DNA of 5,109 bases from CAYRMV01 sp964425255 (GTDB lineage Bacteria > Bacteroidota > Bacteroidia > Flavobacteriales_D > Crocinitomicaceae). The position numbers were made by a program, and so were the translations under genes. Of the stretch, positions 1 to 5,060 are shown piece after piece (the first letter of the stretch is position 1; each line of letters starts with the position of its first letter). The DNA is taken from the NCBI GenBank assembly GCA_964425255.1, contig CAYRMV010000194.1, positions 1 to 5,109 of the forward strand. Reading direction: 5' to 3'. Below the pieces are notes generated by a model. The model saw only the letters and a list, made by a program, of their open reading frames with translations, had not been told where the DNA came from and did no database searches.

Positions 1-106
1 CCTCTCCTTTTGGTCCCATTTCTAAGTACCAAACTTTGTAATCCGATCTTCCTTCGATTGTAGTGAAATTTTCTGAAGCGATAATGAGAAAATTCATGGG
101 TAACAT
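1..106 (-). CDS. Partial hypothetical protein, N-terminal 35 residues only
   Basis: An open frame begins at ATG 106-104 and runs off the left edge without a stop. The 35 visible residues begin MLPMNFLIIASENFTTIEGR and end near WYLEMGPKGE. The start is supported by a perfect AGGAGG (minus strand, 119-114) placed 7 nt upstream; a second in-frame ATG at codon 4 would lie 16 nt from it and is less likely. There is no convincing signal peptide: the hydrophobic stretch FLIIA is too short. The IASENF string resembles a stretch of serine hydroxymethyltransferase, but the flanking residues do not fit, so I do not assign it. Function is unknown. The leader carries a strong hairpin (135-157). That this is a real gene rests on the ribosome site and the protein-like composition. 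Confidence 0.6.
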   Translation of the reverse strand, partial: MLPMNFLIIASENFTTIEGRSDYKVWYLEMGPKGE

Positions 107-113
107 GTGAACG

Positions 114-119
114 CCTCCT
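114..119 (-). promoter_or_regulatory. Shine-Dalgarno AGGAGG of the left-edge gene
   Basis: Perfect anti-16S match on the minus strand with a 7-nt spacer to ATG at 106. It decides the start of the partial gene and is the strongest ribosome site in the window. Confidence 0.7.
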
Positions 120-134
120 GTCGTGTGTGCAAAA

Positions 135-157
135 ATCTTCTAAATCCTTTAGAAGAT
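135..157 (-). promoter_or_regulatory. Leader hairpin with GGA loop upstream of the left-edge gene
   Basis: ATCTTCTAAA (135-144) and TTTAGAAGAT (148-157) form a perfect 10-bp stem. Read on the minus strand, in the direction of the downstream gene, the loop is GGA within AAAGGATTT, followed by TTTTTGC. A second GGA lies in the ribosome site (ACAGGAGG) 16 nt further on. A GGA in a hairpin loop plus a GGA at the Shine-Dalgarno is the usual layout of CsrA/RsmA targets. The U-run after the stem would also permit weak attenuation, but the stem is AT-rich. The hairpin is certain; its role is inferred. Confidence 0.45.
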
Positions 158-163
158 GAGTTG

Positions 164-169
164 ATCATA
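164..169 (-). promoter_or_regulatory. Possible -10 box (TATGAT) for the left-edge gene
   Basis: TATGAT on the minus strand matches five of six bases of the sigma-70 -10 consensus. It would start transcription near position 157, so that the RNA begins with the 135-157 hairpin. No good -35 lies 16-18 bp upstream. A perfect TTGACA exists at 230-225 but is too far away to pair with it. Confidence 0.25.
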
Positions 170-204
170 TCTAGATCTTCTCAAAATGCCCCAATATAAA
201 ACTT

Positions 205-238
205 CATTTTGACTTACAAAAAGTTGTCAAATGTAAGT
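205..238. repeat. Overlapping inverted repeats in the 107-367 intergenic region
   Basis: ACTTACA (212-218) and TGTAAGT (232-238) are a perfect 7-bp inverted repeat with a 13-nt loop. Overlapping them, TTGAC (209-213) pairs with GTCAA (226-230), and CATTTTGAC (205-213) pairs with GTCAAATG (226-233) with one bulged T. The two pairings exclude each other. The rest of the 107-367 stretch has only short, unsupported ORFs, two TGATCAT copies (162-168, 243-249) and a weak terminator candidate. Confidence 0.4.
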
Positions 239-291
239 GGAGTGATCATACGTTAGTGACCAGATGACACTCAAGTGGAAATTTTTGGGGG

Positions 292-314
292 AAAAAAGCA
301 CCACGAACGGCGTT
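292..314 (-). terminator. Weak candidate terminator for the dCMP deaminase gene
   Basis: Read on the minus strand, CGCC (312-309) can pair with GGTG (302-299) across a 6-nt loop, one pair being G-U, followed by C and six T (297-292). It lies about 55 nt past the deaminase stop. The stem is short, so this is only the best candidate in the region. Confidence 0.3.
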
Positions 315-367
315 ATGAGCAGAATCCACTACTTAAATTTAGACTTATTTTCTACAGTTATTTTTTG

Positions 368-907
368 TTAGAGTTCTACGAGTTGAGAATTTAAATGCTC
401 AACTAAATGACTAAGTATTTCTGGGCGAAAATCTAATTTTCTGTAGCTCACACCTGATAAATCAAAGATTTTTTTAGCAATGCGATTTTCTTCGGTTTCG
501 CGATGTTTGTCAGATAAATAAATAACTTCTTTTACTTTAGAAGAGGCGATTAATTTGGCGCACTCATTACAAGGAAAAAGCGTAACGTAAGCTTTTGCTC
601 CTTCAAGAGATCGGGTAGCGTGCAAAATGGCATTAGCTTCTGAGTGCACAACGTAACCATATTTTTGATGCTCAAGACCTACTGAGCGATCTTTTCCCCA
701 AGGAAGCTGCGTTTCGTCGATTCCTGCGATGAACCCATTGTAGCCCATGGTGATCTGATGATTATTTTGATCGACGAATACCGAGCCTACTTTGGTTGCA
801 GGGTCTTTCGACTTGAAGGCAGCAATCATTGCCTGCAGCATGAAGTATTCATCCCAATTTAATTTTGATTTAGCTTCAATGAAGTTAATTTTTTCGTCAT
901 TCATCAT
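368..907 (-). CDS. Deoxycytidylate (dCMP) deaminase, DCTD-like
   Basis: This 179-residue cytosolic zinc enzyme should deaminate dCMP to dUMP, the substrate of thymidylate synthase. The cytidine-deaminase-fold zinc signature is complete: H88-S-E90 (zinc ligand His and catalytic Glu) and P112-C-N-E-C116 (two Cys ligands). Other family marks are the DPATKVG stretch (35-41) and MGYNGF (54-59). Recalled from family knowledge, the order NWDEYFM, SKDPxxKVG, GYNG, LPW, YxYVxHxExNAI, LFPCNECAKLI and KEVIYxSDK follows animal and phage-T4-type dCMP deaminase closely, more so than the ComEB type. The second residue of the HAE motif is Ser, which should be tolerated. Two ATGs occur in tandem; the GAGGA ribosome site (918-914 on the minus strand) is 6 nt from the first and 9 nt from the second, so the true start may be codon 2. 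The gene is divergent from the next one, with a palindrome in its promoter. In this family dCTP usually activates and dTTP inhibits. Confidence 0.93.
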   Translation of the reverse strand: MMNDEKINFIEAKSKLNWDEYFMLQAMIAAFKSKDPATKVGSVFVDQNNHQITMGYNGFIAGIDETQLPWGKDRSVGLEHQKYGYVVHSEANAILHATRSLEGAKAYVTLFPCNECAKLIASSKVKEVIYLSDKHRETEENRIAKKIFDLSGVSYRKLDFRPEILSHLVEHLNSQLVEL

Positions 908-932
908 AAAAAATCCTCAATTTTCTCTCCCA

Positions 933-961
933 AAATCACAGTGAATAGGCCTATTCGTCAA
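933..961 (-). promoter_or_regulatory. Candidate promoter of the dCMP deaminase gene
   Basis: TTGACG (961-956, minus strand) matches five of six bases of the -35 consensus. With a 17-bp spacer the -10 would be TGATTT (938-933), a poor match, which suggests a weak or regulated promoter. The spacer is almost filled by the 14-bp palindrome. Confidence 0.35.
943..956. promoter_or_regulatory. Perfect 14-bp palindrome, probable operator
   Basis: GAATAGGCCTATTC is fully self-complementary, with no loop, so it is more likely a site for a dimeric DNA-binding protein than an RNA hairpin. It lies in the spacer of the candidate deaminase promoter and touches its -35 box, the classic position for repression. 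It does not match the NrdR box consensus as I know it. The regulator is unknown. Confidence 0.5.
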
Positions 962-982
962 GAAAATTAAAAAGTTTTCTTG
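959..982. repeat. 8-bp inverted repeat between divergent promoters
   Basis: CAAGAAAA (959-966) and TTTTCTTG (975-982) form a perfect inverted repeat around an 8-nt AT-rich centre. Its centre (970.5) is 21 bp, two helical turns, from the centre of the palindrome at 943-956. Its right arm overlaps the candidate -35 of the plus-strand gene. It could be a second operator or an AT-rich chance repeat. Confidence 0.35.
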
Positions 983-1008
983 TGTGATGAGATTTAACCC
1001 GTTACACT
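980..1008 (+). promoter_or_regulatory. Candidate sigma-70 promoter of the DUF507-like gene
   Basis: TTGTGT (980-985), a 17-bp spacer and TACACT (1003-1008) fit a modest sigma-70 promoter. Transcription would start near 1015, leaving a leader of about 25 nt that contains the GAGG ribosome site (1031-1034). Confidence 0.4.
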
Positions 1009-1039
1009 ATAAAAGAACACTAATGATATTGAGGTCGGA

Positions 1040-1486
1040 ATGAAGACGGATTTTGAAACGCTGCGTACATTGGCGAGTTATACGATCAACAATTTAAAAG
1101 AAAAAAAGTTGATTGAATTTCACCCAACTAACAGAGAAGCTTTGATTGACGCAATGGCTACGGAGTATGGCGTTAGTTTTGCTACAGACGAAGACGTAAG
1201 AGACCAGGCGATTGAAGAAGTCGAAGAAAAGATGGGCTACGACAATCTACCTGAAGATATTACAGAAACTGAAATGTTTAACCATGCGAGAAAAGAAATA
1301 ATCAAATCTTTTAATGGTGAAAATATTGGTGGATTATATTTGGTTGAATCACTTCACCAGATTGCAGTGAGAATGAAAGATTTTATTCTTAACTGTGATT
1401 TAATTGATGATGTTTATGGTTCAGATGAAGATCTCATTGCTTTTTTAGTAGCAAAGATCAGACACTTCTCACCAAAGAAAAATTAA
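1040..1486 (+). CDS. Small acidic helical protein, DUF507-like
   Basis: The 148-residue product has no signal peptide or membrane segment and should be cytosolic. It is acidic and predicted mostly helical. The N-terminal half (about residues 6-65) has the pattern of helix, short GLIE-like turn (KKKLIEFH), helix and acidic helix that I associate with DUF507 (PF04368), a bacterial family of unknown role often built from two similar halves. The C-terminal half (about 95-144) repeats the outline: LVESLHQIAVRMKDFIL, LIDDVYGSDEDL, then an ending with KIRHF. The family call is from memory of the pattern, not an alignment. The start ATG has GAGG 5 nt upstream. It is divergent from the deaminase gene and converges on the following operon, with a shared terminator 22 nt after its stop. 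No function can be assigned. Confidence 0.8.
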   Translation: MKTDFETLRTLASYTINNLKEKKLIEFHPTNREALIDAMATEYGVSFATDEDVRDQAIEEVEEKMGYDNLPEDITETEMFNHARKEIIKSFNGENIGGLYLVESLHQIAVRMKDFILNCDLIDDVYGSDEDLIAFLVAKIRHFSPKKN

Positions 1487-1507
1487 TTTTTAAAAGCCTT
1501 CTTAATG

Positions 1508-1531
1508 AAAAGCCCTCGAAAGAGGGCTTTT
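1508..1531. terminator. Bidirectional intrinsic terminator between converging units
   Basis: AAAAGCCCTC (1508-1517) pairs perfectly with GAGGGCTTTT (1522-1531) around a GAAA tetraloop, giving a 10-bp stem with T-runs on both strands. It ends the DUF507-like gene on the plus strand and the two-gene operon on the minus strand. The first base of its right flank is part of the stop codon (TAA, 1533-1531) of the minus-strand gene, so the space between the two units is reduced to the terminator itself. Confidence 0.9.
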
Positions 1532-2121
1532 TAGTTTATGTATTCTAATCTTTCGACGACTTCTTCAAAATATGGACCTTCTACTAAACCATTTAGAATA
1601 GAGCTTTTACTTTCACAAAACAAAGTACTCCCAGAGCTTAAATGGCGAATCATAAATGCATCATAATAAAGTCTTTCTTGGCGATCCATGGTGGCAGTCC
1701 CTTCTACTCGGCACATTTCAAAGACACCATCTTTTAAGAGCGCGCCTCGTTTAAAGTCACTTGGGTTAGTGATAATCGTGGTGTCTTGATCAAAAAGAAG
1801 TTTTTTCTCTTCAATAATGCTCTTTAATAATTCTTGAATCGTAAGTGGGGAAGGCGTTGAAAGGGAAGAGTAGATAAAATGCGCTTCCCACTCATAGCGC
1901 GTATCTAATCTTTGGAATTTAAGAACGTTTGGATCTTGAGTGTCGATTTCTCCCCACCACTCAGGAAGTAGGAATTTAAAGCCATGAAAATTTTTTTCTT
2001 TGGCGTTTTTAATATAGGTTTTTTTCTCATTCTTAATAATCAACATCGTGTAAATGGCAAAAAGAAAAAGAGCAATTACCACTAACCATTCGAAAAAAAA
2101 TTTAAACGATAAAAATTCCAT
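1531..2121 (-). CDS. Single-pass membrane protein with soluble C-terminal domain, unknown function
   Basis: The 196-residue product has one N-terminal transmembrane segment (about residues 12-29) without a signal-peptidase site, followed by a lysine-rich stretch (30-43) and a soluble domain of about 150 residues. By the positive-inside rule the lysines would keep the soluble domain in the cytoplasm, but the call is weak. The domain starts GFKFLLPEWWGEI and ends EVVERLEYI, with a central stretch YYDAFMIRHLSSGSTLFCES. This outline (LP-x-W opening, beta-rich middle, closing helix) recalls the Mog1/PsbP-like fold, offered as a hypothesis. Two cysteines (137, 169) are present. The start is 19 nt after the stop of the FecR-domain gene and has only a weak ribosome site (AAAGA, 9-nt spacing), which suggests coupling to the upstream gene. 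The frame, operon position and exact terminator support a real gene; I do not recognise it. Confidence 0.85.
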   Translation of the reverse strand: MEFLSFKFFFEWLVVIALFLFAIYTMLIIKNEKKTYIKNAKEKNFHGFKFLLPEWWGEIDTQDPNVLKFQRLDTRYEWEAHFIYSSLSTPSPLTIQELLKSIIEEKKLLFDQDTTIITNPSDFKRGALLKDGVFEMCRVEGTATMDRQERLYYDAFMIRHLSSGSTLFCESKSSILNGLVEGPYFEEVVERLEYIN

Positions 2122-2140
2122 ATGTATAATTCTTTAGATT

Positions 2141-2743
2141 TTATTCTTTTAATAAGCTATCGAGAGCTTGTAATTGATTTGCGTTTAACGTTATCACACG
2201 CGAGATTTTCTGTCCAAAGCGCCCACCGATTCCTCCCCACTGATTTTCTTTTAAAGAAACCTTATCTTCGTCATCTTTTAAGCTCTTAAATTCTACTTCT
2301 CCATCAAACATCACGATTTCTGTTTCTCCAAAAAGTGGATTTGTCATAAGGATAAAATTAGTTCCACGAATTCCCATGGCAGCTTGAGCAGTAAATATTC
2401 CACCTTTTGGTTTTTCATTTAGTGTTTTTTTAGCTGCGGAAATCCAGCGACAGCTTCCTGAATTCAAAGTGTATTTTTTTAGGTCGGAAAAATTTAAAAG
2501 CATTTCGCTTTTTGGACCAATCATTAAATGATTGCCCCATTTTTCAATGTAAACTTTGATGAATGATTTTTCACCAGTTGTTATTTTTCCAGGTTGATCA
2601 ATGATTTGATTTTCTTTGATAGCGACACCGTCTAGAAAAGCTTCTCCTTTTAAGACGATTACTTTGGCGCTAGGGGGAAGATCGTTTGCCACGATGGAAA
2701 GCGAATAAAAGATTAAGCCTGATAAGAAAAGTAGGGTTTTCAT
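2141..2743 (-). CDS. Exported FecR-domain protein
   Basis: The 200-residue product has a signal peptide (MKTLLFLSGLIFYSLSIVA, probable cut after A19) and should be periplasmic or surface-exposed. The mature part follows the FecR domain (PF04773): TTGEKSFIKV (55-64), a turn and strand with IGPKSEMLL (75-83), the hallmark GIRGTNF (124-130) and a closing MFDGEVEF (145-152). In iron-signalling systems FecR is an inner-membrane anti-sigma factor, but this protein lacks the cytoplasmic N-terminal part and membrane anchor, and no FecI-type sigma gene is beside it, so it is a stand-alone FecR-domain protein of unknown role, a type common in Bdellovibrionota and other Gram-negatives. It is first in a two-gene unit. 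AAGGA lies 9 nt before the start. The short C-terminal tail (NANQLQALDSLLKE) is probably helical. C98 is the only cysteine in the mature part. Confidence 0.88.
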   Translation of the reverse strand: MKTLLFLSGLIFYSLSIVANDLPPSAKVIVLKGEAFLDGVAIKENQIIDQPGKITTGEKSFIKVYIEKWGNHLMIGPKSEMLLNFSDLKKYTLNSGSCRWISAAKKTLNEKPKGGIFTAQAAMGIRGTNFILMTNPLFGETEIVMFDGEVEFKSLKDDEDKVSLKENQWGGIGGRFGQKISRVITLNANQLQALDSLLKE

Positions 2744-2805
2744 TTTTTAATATCCTTGCCGATAAAAGTATTCAGTAGATTTTATTTGTATCACCGTTTT
2801 TATTT

Positions 2806-2835
2806 TTGACTACTTAAGATTTCAGTTAGTTATAT
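2806..2835 (+). promoter_or_regulatory. Candidate promoter of the glycine-rich gene
   Basis: TTGACT (2806-2811), an 18-bp spacer and TTATAT (2830-2835) give a reasonable sigma-70 match. The leader to the glycine-rich start would be about 150 nt, unusually long for this window, and holds an inverted repeat (AACAGG 2861-2866, CCTGTT 2876-2881), a small ORF and a second hairpin. No promoter for the divergent FecR-domain gene stood out in the 2744-2989 region. Confidence 0.4.
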
Positions 2836-2903
2836 TCGATAAATTTACTGGGTTTTTTTTAACAGGTTAAAACTGCCTGTTTGGCTAAAGTTTTGCCCTC
2901 ATT

Positions 2904-2993
2904 ATGACGAATCGAATATTTGAGTTAGACTTTTATCCAAAGGCCTTTATTTTAGAACCAAAAGGCCAGAGGATTTTTGGAGATTTGCTATGA
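2904..2993 (+). CDS. Possible 29-codon small ORF overlapping the glycine-rich gene start
   Basis: ATG 2904 opens a frame of 29 codons, beginning MTNRIFELDFYPKAFILEPK, whose TGA (2991-2993) overlaps the ATG of the glycine-rich gene (2990-2992) in the coupling arrangement ATGA. The composition looks protein-like, with alternating hydrophobic and charged residues. Against it, there is no clear ribosome site upstream of 2904, an in-frame stop sits just above (2886-2888), and the downstream gene has its own GGAG. It might be a leader peptide that couples translation, or a chance frame. Confidence 0.3.
   Translation: MTNRIFELDFYPKAFILEPKGQRIFGDLL
2942..2967 (+). promoter_or_regulatory. Leader hairpin upstream of the glycine-rich gene
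   Basis: GGCCTTT (2942-2948) pairs with AAAGGCC (2961-2967) around a 12-nt loop, ending 11 nt before the GGAG ribosome site. It leaves the ribosome site free, so it would stabilise the mRNA or bind a factor rather than block translation directly. The same bases can also be read as an imperfect direct repeat (CCAAAGGCC and CCAAAAGGCC). Confidence 0.35.
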
Positions 2994-5060
2994 AGCAAGA
3001 ATTGAATTCATCACCATCAAAAAAGAAATCAGAGCATAAGATTTTGACTGGATTTCTTGCACTCTTATTGATGTCTCAATCGCCATCAGTAGTTTTTGCA
3101 AGTTCAGTAACATCTAGTGACTGTTTGGGAATTGAAGATGAATGGACGAGAGGTCGATGTGTCGCCGCTAGAGAAGTTCTCGCTGGTGGAGGATCGATTG
3201 ATTGTGTGGATTGTTTTTTTGAAAAACCAGCAGAAGATCATCCGGTTGCTGATACCATTCAATCATTAGCAGGTCCATTGGCCATGCTGGGTATGACTTA
3301 CCTCGGGGCGAAGTACCAATATAAATCACAACAAGCTTGGGCAGATGCTTATGCTTCAGGACACTCACAGTGTACTAACAGATTTAACTCTTATTTAAAT
3401 TACAATCTCGAAAGAGGAGCCAATCCACTTTTACCAAGTGAAGCAGAGTCTTTTGCTTCTACTTGTAATGGTATGGGTATGGGCGGATTCGCGGGTTACG
3501 GCGGATTGGCCGGAAATGGTTTTGGCGGTTTCGGAAACCCATTTATCTCAGGAGGATATACTCCAGGATTTTTGGGTGGAATGATGGGCCCTCAATACGG
3601 TGGATACGTAGGGGTTGGTGGTCCTGGGTCATTCGGTGGTGGTCTTGGTATGGGTCTAGGTTACGGCTTAGCAGGAATGCTAGGATATGGCTTAGGTGGC
3701 GGAATGCCAGGAGCGGGTTTAGGAATTTACGGTGGAATTAATATTGGCGGTGGCATGGGCTATCCAGGAATGGGTGGTTACGGAGGCTACGGCGGCGGTT
3801 ACCCGGGAATGGGTGGATATGGTGGCTTTCCTGGAATGGGAGGTTACGGTGGTATGGGAGGCTATCCAGGCATGGGCATGGGTGGTTATCCAGGTATCGG
3901 TGGTGGAATTGGAATTAACATTCCTGGAATTAGTATCGGTGGAGGCATCGGTGGCGGATATCCTGGAATGGGTGGATACCCTGGAATGGGCGGAATCGGT
4001 GGAGGATTCCCAGGAATTGGTATCGGTATCGGAGGCGGCATTGGCGGTGGATTCCCAGGAATGGGCGGCATCGGCGGAGGCTTTCCAGGTATCGGTGGTG
4101 GTATGGGTTATCCATATCCAGGCGGTATCGGATTGGGCGGTTACCCAGGAATGGGTGGCGGCGGAATGATGTGTATTCAAGCTCCATGTCCTGGTGGCAT
4201 GGGTGGCATGGGTGGCATCGGCGGAGGATTCCCTGGTGGCGGTATTGGTATCGGTGGTGGCATCGGTATTGGTGGCGGTATTGGCGGAGGATTTCCAGGC
4301 GGTGGTATAGGAATCGGCGGCGGTATCGGTGGGGGATTCCCTGGCGGTGGTATCGNNNNNNNNNNNNNNNNNNNNNNNNNNNNNNNNNNNNNNNNNNNNN
4401 NNNNNNNNNNNNNNNNNNNNNNNNNNNNNNNNNNNNNNNNNNNNNNNNNNNNNNNGCGGAGGATTTCCAGGCGGTGGTATCGGCGGAGGATTTCCAGGCG
4501 GTGGTATCGGCGGAGGATTTCCAGGCGGTGGTATCGGTGGAGGATTTCCAGGTGGTGGTATCGGTGGAGGATTTCCAGGCGGTGGCATTGGTGGAGGAAT
4601 CGGTGGTGGCATCGGTGGTAATGGCATGGGCTATCCATACCCAGGCGGCATTGGTGGAGGCGGAATTTATGCTCCAGGAATGGGCCAAGGTGGAATGGGT
4701 CTAGGTTCAGGTGGCTGGCCTTCTAATGGTGGCTACTGGGGTGGAACTGGTGGTTGGAACGGTGGTTCTGGTTACGGAGTTCCAGGAATGAATGGTGGAT
4801 ACTACGACCAATACCAAGCACAATTGCAAGCTCAAATGGCTATGCAAGGAATTGCACAAGGTTCATATAACAGAAATATGGGTAACGCTCAGACTGCTCA
4901 AATGGGTAATCAAGCGCTTTATCAAAACTATTCAAATGCATACCAGAATTATGCAAACTCAGCTTCAATGTATGGTGGAGCTGGGATGTACGGAGGAGCA
5001 CCTTCTAGTACAGGTGGAATCGGTGCAGGATTCTCAATTAATGCTGGAGGAAATGCATGA
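2990..5060 (+). CDS. Large exported glycine-rich repeat protein, interrupted by an assembly gap
   Basis: One gene read across a 100-N gap: 455 codons before it and 200 after it, plus a Gly codon spanning the edges, so at least about 656 residues. The start has GGAG 7 nt upstream. A Sec signal peptide with a long n-region (residues 1-17, Lys-rich) is followed by a hydrophobic core (18-28) and a probable cut after VFA (37). Residues 38-160 form a non-repetitive domain with six cysteines (45, 57, 72, 75, 128, 159), suited to disulfides after export. From about 160 on the protein is glycine-rich with Tyr, Pro, Met, Ile and Phe: GGYPGMGG types first, then GGGFPGGGI types. Cys395 and Cys400 (CIQAPC) are an isolated pair inside it. 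The last 85 or so residues are rich in Gln, Asn, Tyr and Met (YQAQLQAQMAMQG). The role is unknown: a surface, matrix or adhesive protein is inferred from export and composition. No terminator is visible in the 49 bases after the stop. Confidence 0.88.
4220..4589 (+). repeat. In-frame tandem repeat array (63, 45 and 27-bp units)
   Basis: Before the gap three units start with GGGFPGGGI: 63 bp (4220-4282), 45 bp (4283-4327) and 27 bp (4328-4354). They differ by whole copies of a 6-residue GIGGGI insert. After the gap five 27-bp units follow (first one starting inside the gap, then 4482-4508, 4509-4535, 4536-4562, 4563-4589). The first three of these are identical as far as visible; the last two differ at a few third positions, so recent tandem duplication is likely. 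Confidence 0.92.
4356..4455. other. 100-N assembly gap of unknown true length
   Basis: Exactly 100 N, the conventional size for an unknown gap, sits in the repeat array. The base before it (4355) is the first base of a 27-bp unit and the base after it (4456) is the second base of a unit. The true missing length should therefore be a multiple of 27, possibly zero. As written, 100 shifts the frame and falsely splits the gene. Confidence 0.95.

Noticed and set aside
94..168. Minus-strand 24-codon frame overlapping the start of the left-edge gene
   Set aside because: No Shine-Dalgarno, and the likely transcription start would lie downstream of its ATG.
107..199. Plus-strand GTG frame of about 30 codons with a CxxC motif
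   Set aside because: No ribosome site, and it overlaps the leader hairpin and ribosome site of the well-supported minus-strand gene.
1023..1043. Six-codon upstream ORF overlapping the DUF507-like start
   Set aside because: No ribosome site and only about 8 nt from the likely transcription start.
4220..4589. CRISPR array
   Set aside because: Units are contiguous, in frame and without unique spacers; they encode protein repeats.
4456..4621. Frameshift or pseudogene in the glycine-rich gene, suggested by the Arg/Trp-rich continuation after the gap
   Set aside because: The shift is caused by the arbitrary 100-N length; repeat phase at the edges shows an intact frame.
3719..4688. Long antisense and out-of-frame ORFs across the glycine-rich gene (Pro-rich, Ser/Thr/His-rich, Arg/Trp-rich)
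   Set aside because: They are by-products of GGN-codon repeats, which read as stop-free in other frames; none has a ribosome site and all cross the N gap.
3470..4800. Collagen-like protein
   Set aside because: Gly is not held at every third position in a regular G-X-Y pattern, and runs of GGG are frequent.
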